64,000 bases of DNA from Desulfococcus multivorans (GTDB taxonomy: Bacteria; Desulfobacterota; Desulfobacteria; Desulfobacterales; Desulfococcaceae), in contig NZ_CP015381.1 in assembly GCF_001854245.1 (NCBI RefSeq), positions 646,001 to 710,000 of the forward strand. The letters are read 5' to 3'. Under the pieces are notes generated by a model. The model was not told the DNA's origin and ran no database searches. It was given only the letters and a program-made list of their open reading frames with translations. Below, in pieces: positions 35,404-44,946 of this stretch (positions within the stretch are counted from its first letter, which is position 1; each line of letters starts with the position of its first letter). Position numbers and translations under genes: made by a program.

Positions 35404-36120
35404 CTATTCCCCTAGGTAGGCTTTCCGAATTTCCGGGTTGTGTATCAGGGTTTCAGCCCGGTCCTCCATGATGATGCGGCCGGTTTCCAGCACATAACCT
35501 CGCTGGGCCGTCTGAAGGGCCAGGTTGGCGTTCTGTTCCACCAGAAGGATTGTGGTGCCCTGGGTCTTGTTGATGTCATCGATGATATCGAAGATCTTTT
35601 GAACGATCAGGGGCGCCAGCCCCAGCGAGGGCTCGTCAAGGAGCAGCACCTGGGGGCGGCTCATCAGCGCCCGTCCAATGGCGAGCATCTGTTGCTCCCC
35701 ACCCGAAAGGGTTCCGCCGTGTTGGCGCCGCCGGTCCTTGAGAATCGGAAACAGGCCGTAAACCGTATCGAGGTCTTTTTCGATCTCCTCGGTGTCGTGC
35801 CGGTAAAAAGCGCCCAGAGCGAGATTCTCGTCAACAGTGAGGCGCGGGAAGATGCGTCGGCCTTCCGGCACCTGGCAGAGTCCCATGGGCGGCAGCTTTT
35901 CAGGGGGCATGCCCTGGATGGAGCGGCCCTTGAACCGGATCTCCCCCCGGTCGATGGGCAGGATGCCGCAGATGGCCATGAGAGTGGTCGATTTTCCGGC
36001 GCCGTTGGCACCGATCATGGCGACGATCTCTCCTGGAAACACCTTGATGGAAATCCCCTTGAGGGCCTGAATCCGGCCGTAGCTCGTCACGATGTCGTTG
36101 AGTTGCAGTATCGGTTCCAC
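35404..36120 (-). CDS. livF: Branched-chain amino acid-type ABC transporter ATPase LivF
   Basis: A 238-residue ABC ATPase. Walker A GANGAGKST, signature LSGGEQQMLAIGRAL and Walker B LLLDEPSLGLAP are visible, with the LivF-specific GRRIFPRLTVDENL and C-terminal LEQNANLAL-like motif. It pairs with LivG on the LivH/LivM permease. It ends the transporter genes before acuI. Confidence 0.94.
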   Translation of the reverse strand: MEPILQLNDIVTSYGRIQALKGISIKVFPGEIVAMIGANGAGKSTTLMAICGILPIDRGEIRFKGRSIQGMPPEKLPPMGLCQVPEGRRIFPRLTVDENLALGAFYRHDTEEIEKDLDTVYGLFPILKDRRRQHGGTLSGGEQQMLAIGRALMSRPQVLLLDEPSLGLAPLIVQKIFDIIDDINKTQGTTILLVEQNANLALQTAQRGYVLETGRIIMEDRAETLIHNPEIRKAYLGE

Positions 36121-36126
36121 GGCGTT

Positions 36127-37353
36127 TTATCCCTCCCTGTCCTCGGATCGCGTGCCCATCCTCTTGGCGGGAATCAGGCCGGCGGGCCGGAAGAGCATCA
36201 TCACCACCATTGCCAGACCGAAGGCCAGCATGCGGTAGGTTTCAAACTCCCGGAAGACTTCCGGCAGGACGATCAGGGCGGCGGCCCCCAGCATGATGCC
36301 GGGAATGGAGGCCATCCCCCCCAGGACGACCATGCTCAGCACCATGGCCGACTCGATGAACGTGAAGCTTTCCGGGCTGACGAAGCGCATTCGGGCGCAG
36401 AAAAACGCGCCGGCCAGCCCTGCGAAAAGCGCTCCCATGGCGTAGGCCAGCAGCTTGAGAATGAAGGTGTTGACGCCCATCAGCTCCGCGGCGGTCTCGT
36501 CCTCCCGGATCGACTCCCAGGCCCTTCCGATCCGGGAATGGTTGAGTCGCCGGACTGCCGTAATCGTCAGGATCGCCAGGCCCAGAGCGATGTAATAGAG
36601 ATATTGCAGTTTTTTGATGTAAAGGAGTTCAAAACTGAAACCGGCCTCGAAACTCGGGACATAGATGGACGGCGGCTTGATGCCGAGGAGTCCGTTGGGA
36701 CCGTTGGTCAGGGTCATCCAGTTGTTGAGGATGATACGAACGATTTCACCAAAACCCAGGGTTACGATGGCCAGGTAGTCGCCCCGCATCCTGAGGGTCG
36801 GGTAGCCGATGATGCAACCGGCGATGCAGGCGAGGGCCGCCGCGATGGGCAGACAGATCCAGAAGGAGAGGCCGTAATGGAGGTTGAGCAGGGCGTAGGT
36901 GTAGGCCCCAACCCCGTAAAAGGCGATGTAGCCGAGATCGAGCATGCCGGCGAGCCCCACGACGATGTTGAGCCCCAGCCCCAGGCAGATGTAGATCAGC
37001 ACGTTTGTGGCCACGTCCTGGGCGTACCGGCCGGTGAAAAGGGGATAGAGGCAGGCCGCCGCCAACAATGCCCCGATCCATACCCATACGGGAACGGCGC
37101 CGATGAGTCGGGACGCCTTTTCCCGAGGTGCCGACAGGGCATTGCCCACGGGCCGGAGAAGGCCGCTTTTGTTCAGGATGTAAATCAGGAGGCAGAGGAA
37201 GGAGCCGGCGGCGATGTAAAGCCAGGTGGTGAACGTCCTGTCGAAGGAGAGGGTTCCGTCCGGGTGGATGCCGAGAAGCGGCCACAGGAGCCCCAGGAGC
37301 CACAAGAGGCCGATGGCGTAATTTTTCAGGGTTTTCCTATACTCGTGTATCAT
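36127..37353 (-). CDS. livM: Branched-chain amino acid-type ABC transporter permease LivM
   Basis: A 408-residue permease with about ten membrane helices and an N-terminal extension of roughly 80 residues before the conserved core. The core has IYICLGLGLNIVVGLAGMLDLG, and the cytosolic EAA-like segment SRIGRAWESIREDETAAELMG that contacts the ATPases. It overlaps livH by 17 bases. Confidence 0.93.
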   Translation of the reverse strand: MIHEYRKTLKNYAIGLLWLLGLLWPLLGIHPDGTLSFDRTFTTWLYIAAGSFLCLLIYILNKSGLLRPVGNALSAPREKASRLIGAVPVWVWIGALLAAACLYPLFTGRYAQDVATNVLIYICLGLGLNIVVGLAGMLDLGYIAFYGVGAYTYALLNLHYGLSFWICLPIAAALACIAGCIIGYPTLRMRGDYLAIVTLGFGEIVRIILNNWMTLTNGPNGLLGIKPPSIYVPSFEAGFSFELLYIKKLQYLYYIALGLAILTITAVRRLNHSRIGRAWESIREDETAAELMGVNTFILKLLAYAMGALFAGLAGAFFCARMRFVSPESFTFIESAMVLSMVVLGGMASIPGIMLGAAALIVLPEVFREFETYRMLAFGLAMVVMMLFRPAGLIPAKRMGTRSEDREG

Positions 37354-38248
37354 CGATATTCTCGCCCATGATTCCCGTTGGCTTGAAGTAAAGCACGGCG
37401 ATCAGAATGATAAAGGCAAACACGTCCTTGTACTGACCGGAGATGTAACCCGCACCGAAAATTTCCACCATCCCGATGATGAGCCCGCCCAGCATGGCGC
37501 CCGTGATGTTGCCGATCCCGCCCAGCACGGCGGCGGCAAAGGCTTTGATACCGGGCAGAAACCCCATGTCGTAGCGCACGGACCCGTAATAGAGGCCCAC
37601 CATGACCCCGGCTGCGGCCGCGAGCCCCGCGCCGATGGCAAATGTCAGGGATATGATCCGGTTGCTGCTGATGGAGACGAGAGAGGACATGATCTTGTCC
37701 TGGGCCGTGGCCCGCATGGCGATGCCGATCTTGGTCCTGAAGACCAACAGGTTGAGCCCGATCAGCAGCACCACCGTCATGGCCAGGATCATGATGCGCA
37801 GGTAGCTGATGGTGACCCCTCCCAGGTCGAATCCGCCCTGGAAGAGTTCGCTGGGGTAGGCCTTGTCGTAGACGCCTTGCGTCAGCATCAGGGCGTTGCT
37901 GAGGAAAATGGACATACCCAGGGCCGAGAGGAGCACCGCCAGCCTCGGTTGACGGCGAAGGGGTTTGTAGGCCACCTTCTCGACGCCGACGGCGAGAAAG
38001 GCGCAATATCCCATGGTCAGGGCGAAGGCGCCGATAAGACAGAGGATGGGATGGGTTTCCAGATATCCCCTCCCCGTGAAATAGCCGAGGAGAATAACGC
38101 CCACATAGCCCCCTGCGGCAAAGAGCTCGCCGTGGGCGAAATTGATCAGCTGGATCACGCCGTATACCATGGTGTATCCGAGAGCGATCAGGGCATACAG
38201 CCCCCCCAGGGTGAGGCCGTTAATCAGCTGCTGAAAAAAATAGTCCAT
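37337..38248 (-). CDS. livH: Branched-chain amino acid-type ABC transporter permease LivH
   Basis: About 303 residues, eight membrane helices. It starts with FFQQLINGLTLGGLYALIALG, typical for LivH, then YGVIQLINFAHGE and the coupling segment TKIGIAMRATAQDKIMSSLVSI. An ATG at 38284 would add 12 residues. Neither start has a strong ribosome-binding site; I chose the one that matches the family N-terminus. Confidence 0.92.
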   Translation of the reverse strand: MDYFFQQLINGLTLGGLYALIALGYTMVYGVIQLINFAHGELFAAGGYVGVILLGYFTGRGYLETHPILCLIGAFALTMGYCAFLAVGVEKVAYKPLRRQPRLAVLLSALGMSIFLSNALMLTQGVYDKAYPSELFQGGFDLGGVTISYLRIMILAMTVVLLIGLNLLVFRTKIGIAMRATAQDKIMSSLVSISSNRIISLTFAIGAGLAAAAGVMVGLYYGSVRYDMGFLPGIKAFAAAVLGGIGNITGAMLGGLIIGMVEIFGAGYISGQYKDVFAFIILIAVLYFKPTGIMGENIDDTRV

Positions 38249-38338
38249 AGATTCGCTTTTCAAACTCGGTTCAGGGTGAAGCATGAACGGGCGGCCGCTC
38301 CGCCGAAGGACGGCGGCGCGGCCCCGTTGATGCGCTTT

Positions 38339-39475
38339 TTACTTGAGCAGCCCTTTCTGGGGATCCCAATAAGGGACGAATTTGCCGTTTTCGATCTTGA
38401 AGGCGATGTAGGTGGATCCGGAATCGCCGTTTTCCCTGAACTTGATGCGTTTGGAGGCGCCGTTGAAATCCATCTTCATGATCTCGGCCTTGAGCTTGGC
38501 GGGATCGGTGGAGCCGGCCGCCTTGATGGCCTTGAGGAGAACCGTCGCGGCGTCATAGGCATAGGTGGCATAGGCGGCGATGGGTCCGTACTTGGGAACA
38601 TAGATGTTTTCAAAGGCTTTGTACTCCGGGGTGTTGGGGTCGGTGTACCCATAGGTGAGGTAGATGCCTTCGGCGGCTTCCTTGGCCACCTCCATGAACT
38701 TCGGCTGGAACATGGCGTCCTGGGTCACGAGTGTGGAGGAAACCCCCATGCGCTTGGCCTGAATCGCCATGAGCGCGCCCGGAGAGTAGCCCTGCAGGGA
38801 CATGTATACGATGTCGGCGTTGATGTCCTTGGCCTTGGTCAGCACCGCCGAAAAATCCTTGTCGCCCTGGTTTACGTGGTCGTGACCCAGCACCTCGATG
38901 CCGACGTCCGTGCAGGCCTTCTCGATGCCGTCGGCCAACCCCTGACTGTATGTGGTTTTGTCGTCGATGATAAAGATGGTCTTGGCGCCCAGGGACTCTT
39001 TCATGAATTTTGCCGATGCGGGGGCCTGGTCGTCATCCCGTCCGCAGAGCCGGAACATATAAGGAAGGCCGCGATCGGTCACCATCTCGTTGGTGGAGGC
39101 AGGAGTCAGCATGGGAATGTCTTCCTCGGCCAATGTCTCCGATGCGGGGATGGTGGAGGAGGAGCAGTAGGCGCCGATGACGCCGACGACCTCCAGGTTG
39201 ATCAGCTTGTTGGCGGCGGCGACCGCCTGCTTCGGGTCACAGGCCGTATCCTGGGCGAAGAGCTCGATCTTGTCGTATCCGGGGATGCCCCCTTCCTTTT
39301 CGAAAACTTCGATGGCAGTGAGAACACCGTTCTTGATGTCCGTGCCGTCCGAGGCATAGGGCCCGGTCAGGGGACTCATGGAGCCGATTTTCAGGGTTTT
39401 TGCAGCAGCGCCGCTCAGAATGAACGGTACTAAAACGCATCCCCATACCAGTGCCTTCAATAGTTTTTTCTTCAT
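38339..39475 (-). CDS. livK: ABC transporter periplasmic binding protein (LivK-like)
   Basis: A 378-residue periplasmic receptor with a clear signal peptide (LLKALVWGCVLVPFILSGAAA). The mature part has IGSMSPLTGPYASDG, GVIGAYCSSSTIPAS and YTDPNTPEY, as in type I periplasmic binding proteins of the Leu/Ile/Val family. The ligand could be a branched-chain amino acid or another acid or amide; the family is broad. It lies between livG and livH. Confidence 0.92.
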   Translation of the reverse strand: MKKKLLKALVWGCVLVPFILSGAAAKTLKIGSMSPLTGPYASDGTDIKNGVLTAIEVFEKEGGIPGYDKIELFAQDTACDPKQAVAAANKLINLEVVGVIGAYCSSSTIPASETLAEEDIPMLTPASTNEMVTDRGLPYMFRLCGRDDDQAPASAKFMKESLGAKTIFIIDDKTTYSQGLADGIEKACTDVGIEVLGHDHVNQGDKDFSAVLTKAKDINADIVYMSLQGYSPGALMAIQAKRMGVSSTLVTQDAMFQPKFMEVAKEAAEGIYLTYGYTDPNTPEYKAFENIYVPKYGPIAAYATYAYDAATVLLKAIKAAGSTDPAKLKAEIMKMDFNGASKRIKFRENGDSGSTYIAFKIENGKFVPYWDPQKGLLK

Positions 39476-39507
39476 TCTCGATACCCTCCTTGGTGATTGT
39501 TGAGCGT

Positions 39508-40275
39508 TCAGGGTGTTGCCGGTTGACCCAGGTAGGCTTCGATCACCCTGGGGTTCTTCTGTATCTCTTCAGGTTCCCCCTCGGCGATCTTCACACCGCG
39601 GTCAACGCAGACGATGCGGGTGCAGACCCCCATCACAACCTTCATATCGTGTTCGACCAGAAGCACGTCGATGCCCAGGCCGGATATGCGCGCGATGTCC
39701 TTCATCAACTCGGAGCTTTCGGATGGATTCATTCCGGCGGCGGGCTCGTCCAGGAGCAACACCTTGGGATCCGAGGCCAGGGCCCGGGCGATCTCGAGAC
39801 GGCGCTGCAAACCGTAGGGCAGGTTTTCAGCCGCTGTGTCGGCGAATTTGTCCACCCCCATGAAGGCCAGGGCGGTCTTGGCGCGCGCCATGATGGCCGC
39901 TTCCTCCGCCCGTTGGGAGGGTGTTTTGAATATGGCGCCGACGACCCCTTTCCGGGATCGGCAGTGTCGCGCGACCATGGCGTTTTCAGCCGCCGTCATT
40001 TTGGAAAAGAGTCGGATGTTCTGGAAGGTCCTGGCGATGCCCATGGAAAAGATTTCGTGGGGCCTGCGGCCGAGAATGCTTTCACCGTTGAATCGGACGT
40101 CGCCGTGGACCGGCCGGCAGACGCCGGTCAGGACGTTGAAGACCGTGGTTTTTCCAGCACCGTTGGGACCGATGAGGCCGACGATTTCTCCGGCGTTGAT
40201 GTCGAAGCTCAGCTCCGAGAGCGCCTTGAGTCCGCCGAACCTGACGGTGATGTTCTGCATTTCTAAGTGTGCCAT
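39508..40275 (-). CDS. livG: Branched-chain amino acid-type ABC transporter ATPase LivG
   Basis: A 255-residue ABC ATPase. Walker A GPNGAGKTTVFN, LivG-specific GIARTFQNIRLFSKMTA, signature LPYGLQRRLEIARAL and Walker B LLLDEPAAGMNP, then VEHDMKVVMG. First structural gene after the FadR-type regulator, 84 bases downstream of it, and it may share its promoter. Confidence 0.94.
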   Translation of the reverse strand: MAHLEMQNITVRFGGLKALSELSFDINAGEIVGLIGPNGAGKTTVFNVLTGVCRPVHGDVRFNGESILGRRPHEIFSMGIARTFQNIRLFSKMTAAENAMVARHCRSRKGVVGAIFKTPSQRAEEAAIMARAKTALAFMGVDKFADTAAENLPYGLQRRLEIARALASDPKVLLLDEPAAGMNPSESSELMKDIARISGLGIDVLLVEHDMKVVMGVCTRIVCVDRGVKIAEGEPEEIQKNPRVIEAYLGQPATP

Positions 40276-40359
40276 GGTATCCGCTGTTTTCCTGATTTGA
40301 ACGGGTTGTACGGTTTCATGGGGTCGGAGCGCTCCCGGAACCTGTATGCGGTTGCTGCG

Positions 40360-41115
40360 TTATGTCGAGTTCCCGTTCGTCCCGGGCCGGCCTGCTTTCG
40401 GGTGTCGCTCCATGTAACTGTTGAAGCGGCGAACATGCGCCTGCAACAGCTCTCGGGCCTTTCCGCCGTCTTTCTGCTCGATGGCCGCCGCGACATCGTA
40501 GAGGTCCGACAGGTTTTCCTCCATCTCCCGGGTTGCCATGATCAGATAGCGCTTGAAAAAGAGATTGATGTTGTCGTGAACGGTCCTCAGGATACTGATG
40601 TAGATGGGATTTCGGGTCATGTGGGCGAAGAGAAGATGAATCTTCTTGTCCACTTCGAGAAAGTCCTCGAGATTTTCATCCCCGCCGGCCGCGTATCGGG
40701 CCGCCTGCCGGAGATAATCTCGGAGCGTGTCAAGGTCGGTTTTCCCGGCCCGGCTTGCGGCCAGTTCGACCACATCCCCTTCGAACCGTTCCCGGAATTC
40801 GGCCAGCTGACCGAGGGAGACCTGTTGGGATCGAATCAGCAGGCCCAGGCTCTGGGAGATCTGGTCGGAGGAGACGGCTTTGACCACGGCACCTCCGCCG
40901 GTGCCGAGCCGGATCTCGATGAGCCCTTTCTGCTCCAGAACCCGCAGTGCCTCCCGGAGGGTGCTGCGACTGGTCTTGAGCATATCCTTGAGATCGCGCT
41001 CGGCCGGCAGCCGATCCCCGGCCTTGAGACGACCCTGGAGGATGGCCTCCTCGATCTGCTCCACCACATCCTCGAAAATCCTGCTTTGTCTGGCTTCTCT
41101 GAAAAGCGGTTCCAT
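40360..41115 (-). CDS. FadR/GntR family transcriptional regulator
   Basis: A 251-residue repressor-type protein. The N-terminal GntR winged helix (residues about 10-80) contains GDRLPAERDLKDMLKTSRSTLREALRVLE. The C-terminal all-helical FCD domain has the metal/ligand residues D in FLEVDKKIHLLFAH and a later H. The FadR subfamily usually senses an organic acid or CoA ester. It heads the livGKHMF-acuI run and has a palindromic operator upstream, so it probably controls itself and that operon. Confidence 0.88.
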   Translation of the reverse strand: MEPLFREARQSRIFEDVVEQIEEAILQGRLKAGDRLPAERDLKDMLKTSRSTLREALRVLEQKGLIEIRLGTGGGAVVKAVSSDQISQSLGLLIRSQQVSLGQLAEFRERFEGDVVELAASRAGKTDLDTLRDYLRQAARYAAGGDENLEDFLEVDKKIHLLFAHMTRNPIYISILRTVHDNINLFFKRYLIMATREMEENLSDLYDVAAAIEQKDGGKARELLQAHVRRFNSYMERHPKAGRPGTNGNST

Positions 41116-41183
41116 CTGTTTCTCGCGGCGTAGGGTTAACTGTCCATACCGTTTTGCTGATGGATGTGTTTTGCATTTTTGTC

Positions 41184-41198
41184 AATGGTCAGACCATT
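41184..41198. promoter_or_regulatory. FadR-type operator upstream of the regulator gene
   Basis: A perfect 15-base palindrome, AATGGTC-A-GACCATT, matching the FadR-subfamily pattern TGGTnnnACCA. It is 69-83 bases before the regulator start. It abuts a TTGACA on the minus strand (41185-41180), so bound protein would cover a -35 element. The -10 partner is weak. Confidence 0.65.
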
Positions 41199-41304
41199 TA
41201 CTATGATCAGGGAGAAGCTGTCAAGCATTTTTTTTTACTCGGAAACCGGCTCAATCCGTCGTATTGTGAAACCGTCTTCCGACGTTATGGAACGGGAGCG
41301 GGGA

Positions 41305-42972
41305 TCAGGGAATCAGACCCAGGTCCGCACCCCGGCGTCGGCAGGCGGCGGCGAAATCCTCGGGATAGTGGCCGTTGATCCACCGGAGCTGGGCCTCGGT
41401 GAAGGATCCTGGAGAGTAGGGGAGTTTGGGCAGAAAGCAGTAAATGAGTCGCTGCCCGGCGTCGCCTTCGTCAAAGCGCCTGGCGGCCTCGATGATGGTG
41501 ATCATGCGGGCGCCGAGCCGTTCGAGAACGGTGACGGCGATCCACACGGCCCGGTCGAGTGAGGCCCGCACGGCGGTGTCGGCCTCGAGGATATGCCCCA
41601 CCGGCGCCGCGGTCATCAGCTGAAGTTCCCATTGGGAGGTCTGGGCCTTGGGAACGAAGAGCATCACCCGGGGGTCCTCGTAGACGACGAGGCGCGCGTC
41701 CCGGTCTTTTCGACCGTCCATCCGTTGGTTGTTTCGGATCGCCCGGAGATAAGCCGAAAAAAAATCGATGCGGTGGCGTCGCCTGAACCGATCGGCAAAA
41801 TCGGCGACGAGATCCCCGAAGGCGAAGGTTTCCGGGTTTTCATCCCCGACGGCCCCGGCATCGGCGGTTTCAGGCGGCTCAACCCTGGAAAAGGTTCCCG
41901 GAATCAGGGCGTACTGCTGGTGGATCTGCTGGTGAGAGGCGTGGAGGCGGTAGCCGCTGGGGGAGAAATCGAACCCGAAATTCCATCCCCACAAAGTGGC
42001 TGAAAAATCGAGTTTTTTTCCGCTTCCGTCGGCGGAAACGGCCTTCATGACCGCTGTCCTCACCTGCTCCAGTTCCGGAACCGACAGGGTTCTGCGACGG
42101 ACCGGAAGGGGGATGTCGAGGGTGTCGGCCATGCGGGCATAGGTCCGCTGATAGTAGAGGTGGCGCATGCCCCGGATGTCCGTCTCCGAAAGATCCCTGA
42201 TCCGGTAACGCACGGCGTCGTCGGCCATGTTGGCGGCGTAGTGGCCCCAGGGGATGTAGCTGTTCCGGCGGAGATATTCGAAGACGTGACTTTTTCCGCC
42301 GTCGGCCCGGAATTCCCCCATGATCTCGCTTTGGCCCTGAACGCCGGGGCGAAGGACCATCACCCCCCGGTAGTCCTCCGGGAGACGGGCATTGTTGGCC
42401 AGCACCTCACACAGGGTGTGGTCCTTGATCCGGGCCTTGAAGCTTCCGCGCGGATCCCTTTCATACCGAAGACCGATGGGGCGCCGGGTGTCGGGGTTCC
42501 GCTCGAAGTCACAGCAGTGATCGGCGATCCGCTCCAGGTCGCGGGGGTCCGTGGCGTTGGCCGCCAGCGCGAGGAGCAGGGGCCTGGGAAGCAGGCGAAA
42601 CAAAGCGTCGATCCGGGAAGGGTCGGGACATTCGTCGAGCCAATTTTCGAGGGTGCCGGTGAGGGAAACCTCCGGACGTTTCGGGAGAGATATGGTCGAG
42701 GGGTTTTCGGCGATACGGTCGGCGCTGGACTTGATGATGAAGGTGGCGCCCCGGAACGGGAACGGATTGGCGATTTCATAGATGACGTCCGCCCTGGGTT
42801 CGACCACGTCTTCGGGCGGAATATTGGCGGTGTTTTTCACCTCGGTGCCGTCTTCGCAGGCGCCCAGGGTTCGGAGGGGATCGGTCTCGCGAAAATTTCC
42901 GACATGGAAGCCCGGTTCGTGAATACCGACGACAAAGCGACCGTCGGGGGTGACGCAGGATCTCAGGTTCAT
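41305..42972 (-). CDS. Large hypothetical protein with a GalT/HIT-like signature
   Basis: A 555-residue cytosolic protein that I do not recognise as a named family. The region H344-A-S-H347-Q-Q-I-H351-Q-Q followed by ALIPG resembles the histidine-triad active site of GalT and Ap4A phosphorylases. A later block near residues 430-465 (VVYEDPRVMLFVPKAQ) resembles their second half. The N-terminal third has ANPFPFRGATFI. It may be a nucleotidyl transferase or phosphorylase, but this is motif-level inference. AAGGAA precedes the ATG. It stands alone, transcribed with the liv cluster direction but 190 bases upstream of the regulator. Confidence 0.55.
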   Translation of the reverse strand: MNLRSCVTPDGRFVVGIHEPGFHVGNFRETDPLRTLGACEDGTEVKNTANIPPEDVVEPRADVIYEIANPFPFRGATFIIKSSADRIAENPSTISLPKRPEVSLTGTLENWLDECPDPSRIDALFRLLPRPLLLALAANATDPRDLERIADHCCDFERNPDTRRPIGLRYERDPRGSFKARIKDHTLCEVLANNARLPEDYRGVMVLRPGVQGQSEIMGEFRADGGKSHVFEYLRRNSYIPWGHYAANMADDAVRYRIRDLSETDIRGMRHLYYQRTYARMADTLDIPLPVRRRTLSVPELEQVRTAVMKAVSADGSGKKLDFSATLWGWNFGFDFSPSGYRLHASHQQIHQQYALIPGTFSRVEPPETADAGAVGDENPETFAFGDLVADFADRFRRRHRIDFFSAYLRAIRNNQRMDGRKDRDARLVVYEDPRVMLFVPKAQTSQWELQLMTAAPVGHILEADTAVRASLDRAVWIAVTVLERLGARMITIIEAARRFDEGDAGQRLIYCFLPKLPYSPGSFTEAQLRWINGHYPEDFAAACRRRGADLGLIP

Positions 42973-43190
42973 GGTGCCGTTCCTTTGTTGATGATGAGTT
43001 TCCGTGAGCGACGGATAAAAGGGGAAAAAACTGGTTTCCCATTAGCATATTTCCGTATTCAGTCAAGAGGGATGGGTTCATCGGCGGGAATCTGATTTTC
43101 CATATGTGAATTTTTATCGAAATTTGTTATGTTCGTTCTCAAATCAGGGCTTTCGTTGGAATAACCGGATGAAAACCCAAGACCGGAGAG

Positions 43191-43248
43191 CGAAGGCTGA
43201 AGGGGTACGAAAGCCCCGCTTGCCGGGGATGCACTCCTTCAGCCTTCG
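43191..43248. repeat. Inverted repeat related to the 30176 element
   Basis: Arms 43191-43206 and 43233-43248 pair with one mismatch, and the centre has AGCCCCGCTTGCCGGGG, the reverse complement of the core in the 30176-30260 element with small changes. It lies in the leader of the CBS gene. Confidence 0.75.
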
Positions 43249-43339
43249 GTCTTTCATGAGGGACAGCTGTTTTGACCGTAAAACGGGCGATGGACACAGG
43301 AAGCGGAACATTACGTATATCGGCGAGGGAGGAGACCTT

Positions 43340-44035
43340 ATGCTGGTGAAAAACTGGATGAGCCGGCGACTGATCACCGTCGACATCGACGCCGCCATGG
43401 CGGATGCCGTCAAGTTGATGAAAACGAACGACATTCATTTACTCCCGGTTCTCGATGGGGAGAAGCTTTCCGGCATTATTACCGACAGGGACCTCAAAAG
43501 GGCCTCCGCATCCGATGCCACGGCTCTGGAGATGTATGAACTCATCTACCTCCTGTCCAAGATCAGGGTGAGTGATATCATGACCCGGAAGATCATTACA
43601 CTGGCGCCGGATACGACGGTGGAGGAGGCTGCGGAGGTCCTTCTGAAACAGAAGATATCCGGTGCGCCGGTGGTGGATGATGCCGGCAGGCTCCTGGGGG
43701 TCATCACCAAAAGCGATCTTTTCAGGATGTTGATTGCCCTCACCGGGTTGCCGAATCGGGGCATTCAATTCGCTCTCAAGGTCAAAAATCGACCTGATGT
43801 GATTCCGGAACTGATGGCGATCTTCGGAGAATACGAGGGCCAGCTCGTCAACGTTCTCATTTCCCACAAACCCACGACCGATCAGAAATTCGTCAAGGTC
43901 TACTTCCGGATTCTCGGCCTCGATCGCTCCAGACTGGATGCCTTGAAGGAGGATCTCAGGGAAAAGGCGACCTTGCTCTATCTTGTGGATTATTTCGAAA
44001 ACAGGCGGGAAATTTACGACGCCGAAGGCAATTGA
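43340..44035 (+). CDS. CBS-domain pair protein (AcuB-like)
   Basis: About 231 residues: two CBS domains (residues about 1-60 and 75-135; MLVKNWMS, GIITDRDLKRA, VSDIMTRKI, GVITKSDLFRML), then an ACT-like C-terminal region (about 140-215). CBS pairs bind adenine nucleotides and regulate partners; the partner is unknown here. The ATG at 43340 follows GAGGGAGGAG. The upstream 250 bases contain the inverted repeat and no clear promoter. Confidence 0.85.
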   Translation: MLVKNWMSRRLITVDIDAAMADAVKLMKTNDIHLLPVLDGEKLSGIITDRDLKRASASDATALEMYELIYLLSKIRVSDIMTRKIITLAPDTTVEEAAEVLLKQKISGAPVVDDAGRLLGVITKSDLFRMLIALTGLPNRGIQFALKVKNRPDVIPELMAIFGEYEGQLVNVLISHKPTTDQKFVKVYFRILGLDRSRLDALKEDLREKATLLYLVDYFENRREIYDAEGN

Positions 44036-44086
44036 ACGGCATCGGCCATTGTCCTTCACTCAAAACCGATACATAGGAGTCGTACA

Positions 44087-44893
44087 ATGAAAACGGCCTT
44101 GAGCATCGCCGGCTCGGATTCCTCCGGCGGGGCCGGCATCCAGGCGGATCTCAAAACCTTTCAGGCGCTTGGCGTTTTCGGCATGAGCGCCGTCACGGCG
44201 GTTACCGTTCAAAATACGCGGAAAGTCTATGATGTTCAGGAAATGACGCCCGAGATCGTCCGGGGCCAGATTCGATGTCTGTTCGACGACATCGACATTC
44301 ATGCCGTCAAGATCGGGATGGTGTCGAGCATTCCCCTTATTCGCGCCGTGGCCGAGGCGCTTGGGACGGTATCGCCACCGCCCGTCGTCCTGGACCCGGT
44401 GATGATTTCCAAAAGCGGCTACCGTCTGTTGAAGGCGGACGCCCAGGCGGCCCTTGTCACCCTATTGTTTCCCCTGGCGGAAGTGGTCACGCCCAATATC
44501 TACGAGGCCGAAGCTTTGGTGGGGACGTCAATCCGAACCGTCGGCGAGATGGAGACGGCGGCGGCGGGAATCCTGGATCTGGGCGCGAAAAAGGTGGTGG
44601 TAAAAGGGGGACATCTCGGGGAGGCCGGGGCCACGGACGTTGTCTATGACGGCCGGGAATTCCGCAGGCTGGAGAGCCGTTGGATCGAGACGAAAAACAC
44701 GCATGGGACCGGGTGTACGTTTTCGTCGGCGGTGGCCGCTCACCTGGCGTTGGGCTTTGGGTTCTTCGAGGCCGTGACCCGGGCCAAAACCTACGTCACG
44801 GGCGCCATCGCGCACGCCCTTGCCATCGGGAAGGGCCACGGCCCCACCCATCATTTTCACGATCTTTACGCCCGGGCGGGGATGGCGGTATAG
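44087..44893 (+). CDS. thiD: Hydroxymethylpyrimidine/phosphomethylpyrimidine kinase
   Basis: Thiamine pathway kinase that phosphorylates HMP and HMP-P, 268 residues. [17 protein letters not shown] at the N-terminus, [19 protein letters not shown], and the C-terminal anion hole [12 protein letters not shown] with catalytic D in the KGGHLGE region-family arrangement. No other thi genes or TPP riboswitch were seen; the gap to the CBS gene is only 51 bases. Confidence 0.95.
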   Translation: MKTALSIAGSDSSGGAGIQADLKTFQALGVFGMSAVTAVTVQNTRKVYDVQEMTPEIVRGQIRCLFDDIDIHAVKIGMVSSIPLIRAVAEALGTVSPPPVVLDPVMISKSGYRLLKADAQAALVTLLFPLAEVVTPNIYEAEALVGTSIRTVGEMETAAAGILDLGAKKVVVKGGHLGEAGATDVVYDGREFRRLESRWIETKNTHGTGCTFSSAVAAHLALGFGFFEAVTRAKTYVTGAIAHALAIGKGHGPTHHFHDLYARAGMAV

Positions 44894-44926
44894 CGGTCTC
44901 TCCCCGCGGGAACGGGGAGAGACCGC
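44893..44926. terminator. Hairpin between convergent thiD and nfnB
   Basis: A perfect 14-bp stem (44893-44906 with 44913-44926) and six-base loop, immediately after the thiD stop and 20 bases past the nfnB stop. No T-run follows on either strand. Likely a shared terminator. Confidence 0.55.
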
Positions 44927-44946
44927 CGGCATCGGTTGACCGAAGG

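Noticed and set aside
35440-37371. A 643-codon plus-strand frame across livF and livM
   Set aside because: It crosses two strong minus-strand genes; composition (His, Gly, Gln-rich) is typical of antisense frames in GC-rich DNA.
37877-39433. A 518-codon plus-strand frame opposite livH and livK
   Set aside because: Antisense shadow; the opposite strand has a signal peptide, permease and receptor motifs.
44087-44893. TPP riboswitch before thiD
   Set aside because: Only 51 bases separate thiD from the CBS gene, too little for the element, and no THI-box sequence is visible.
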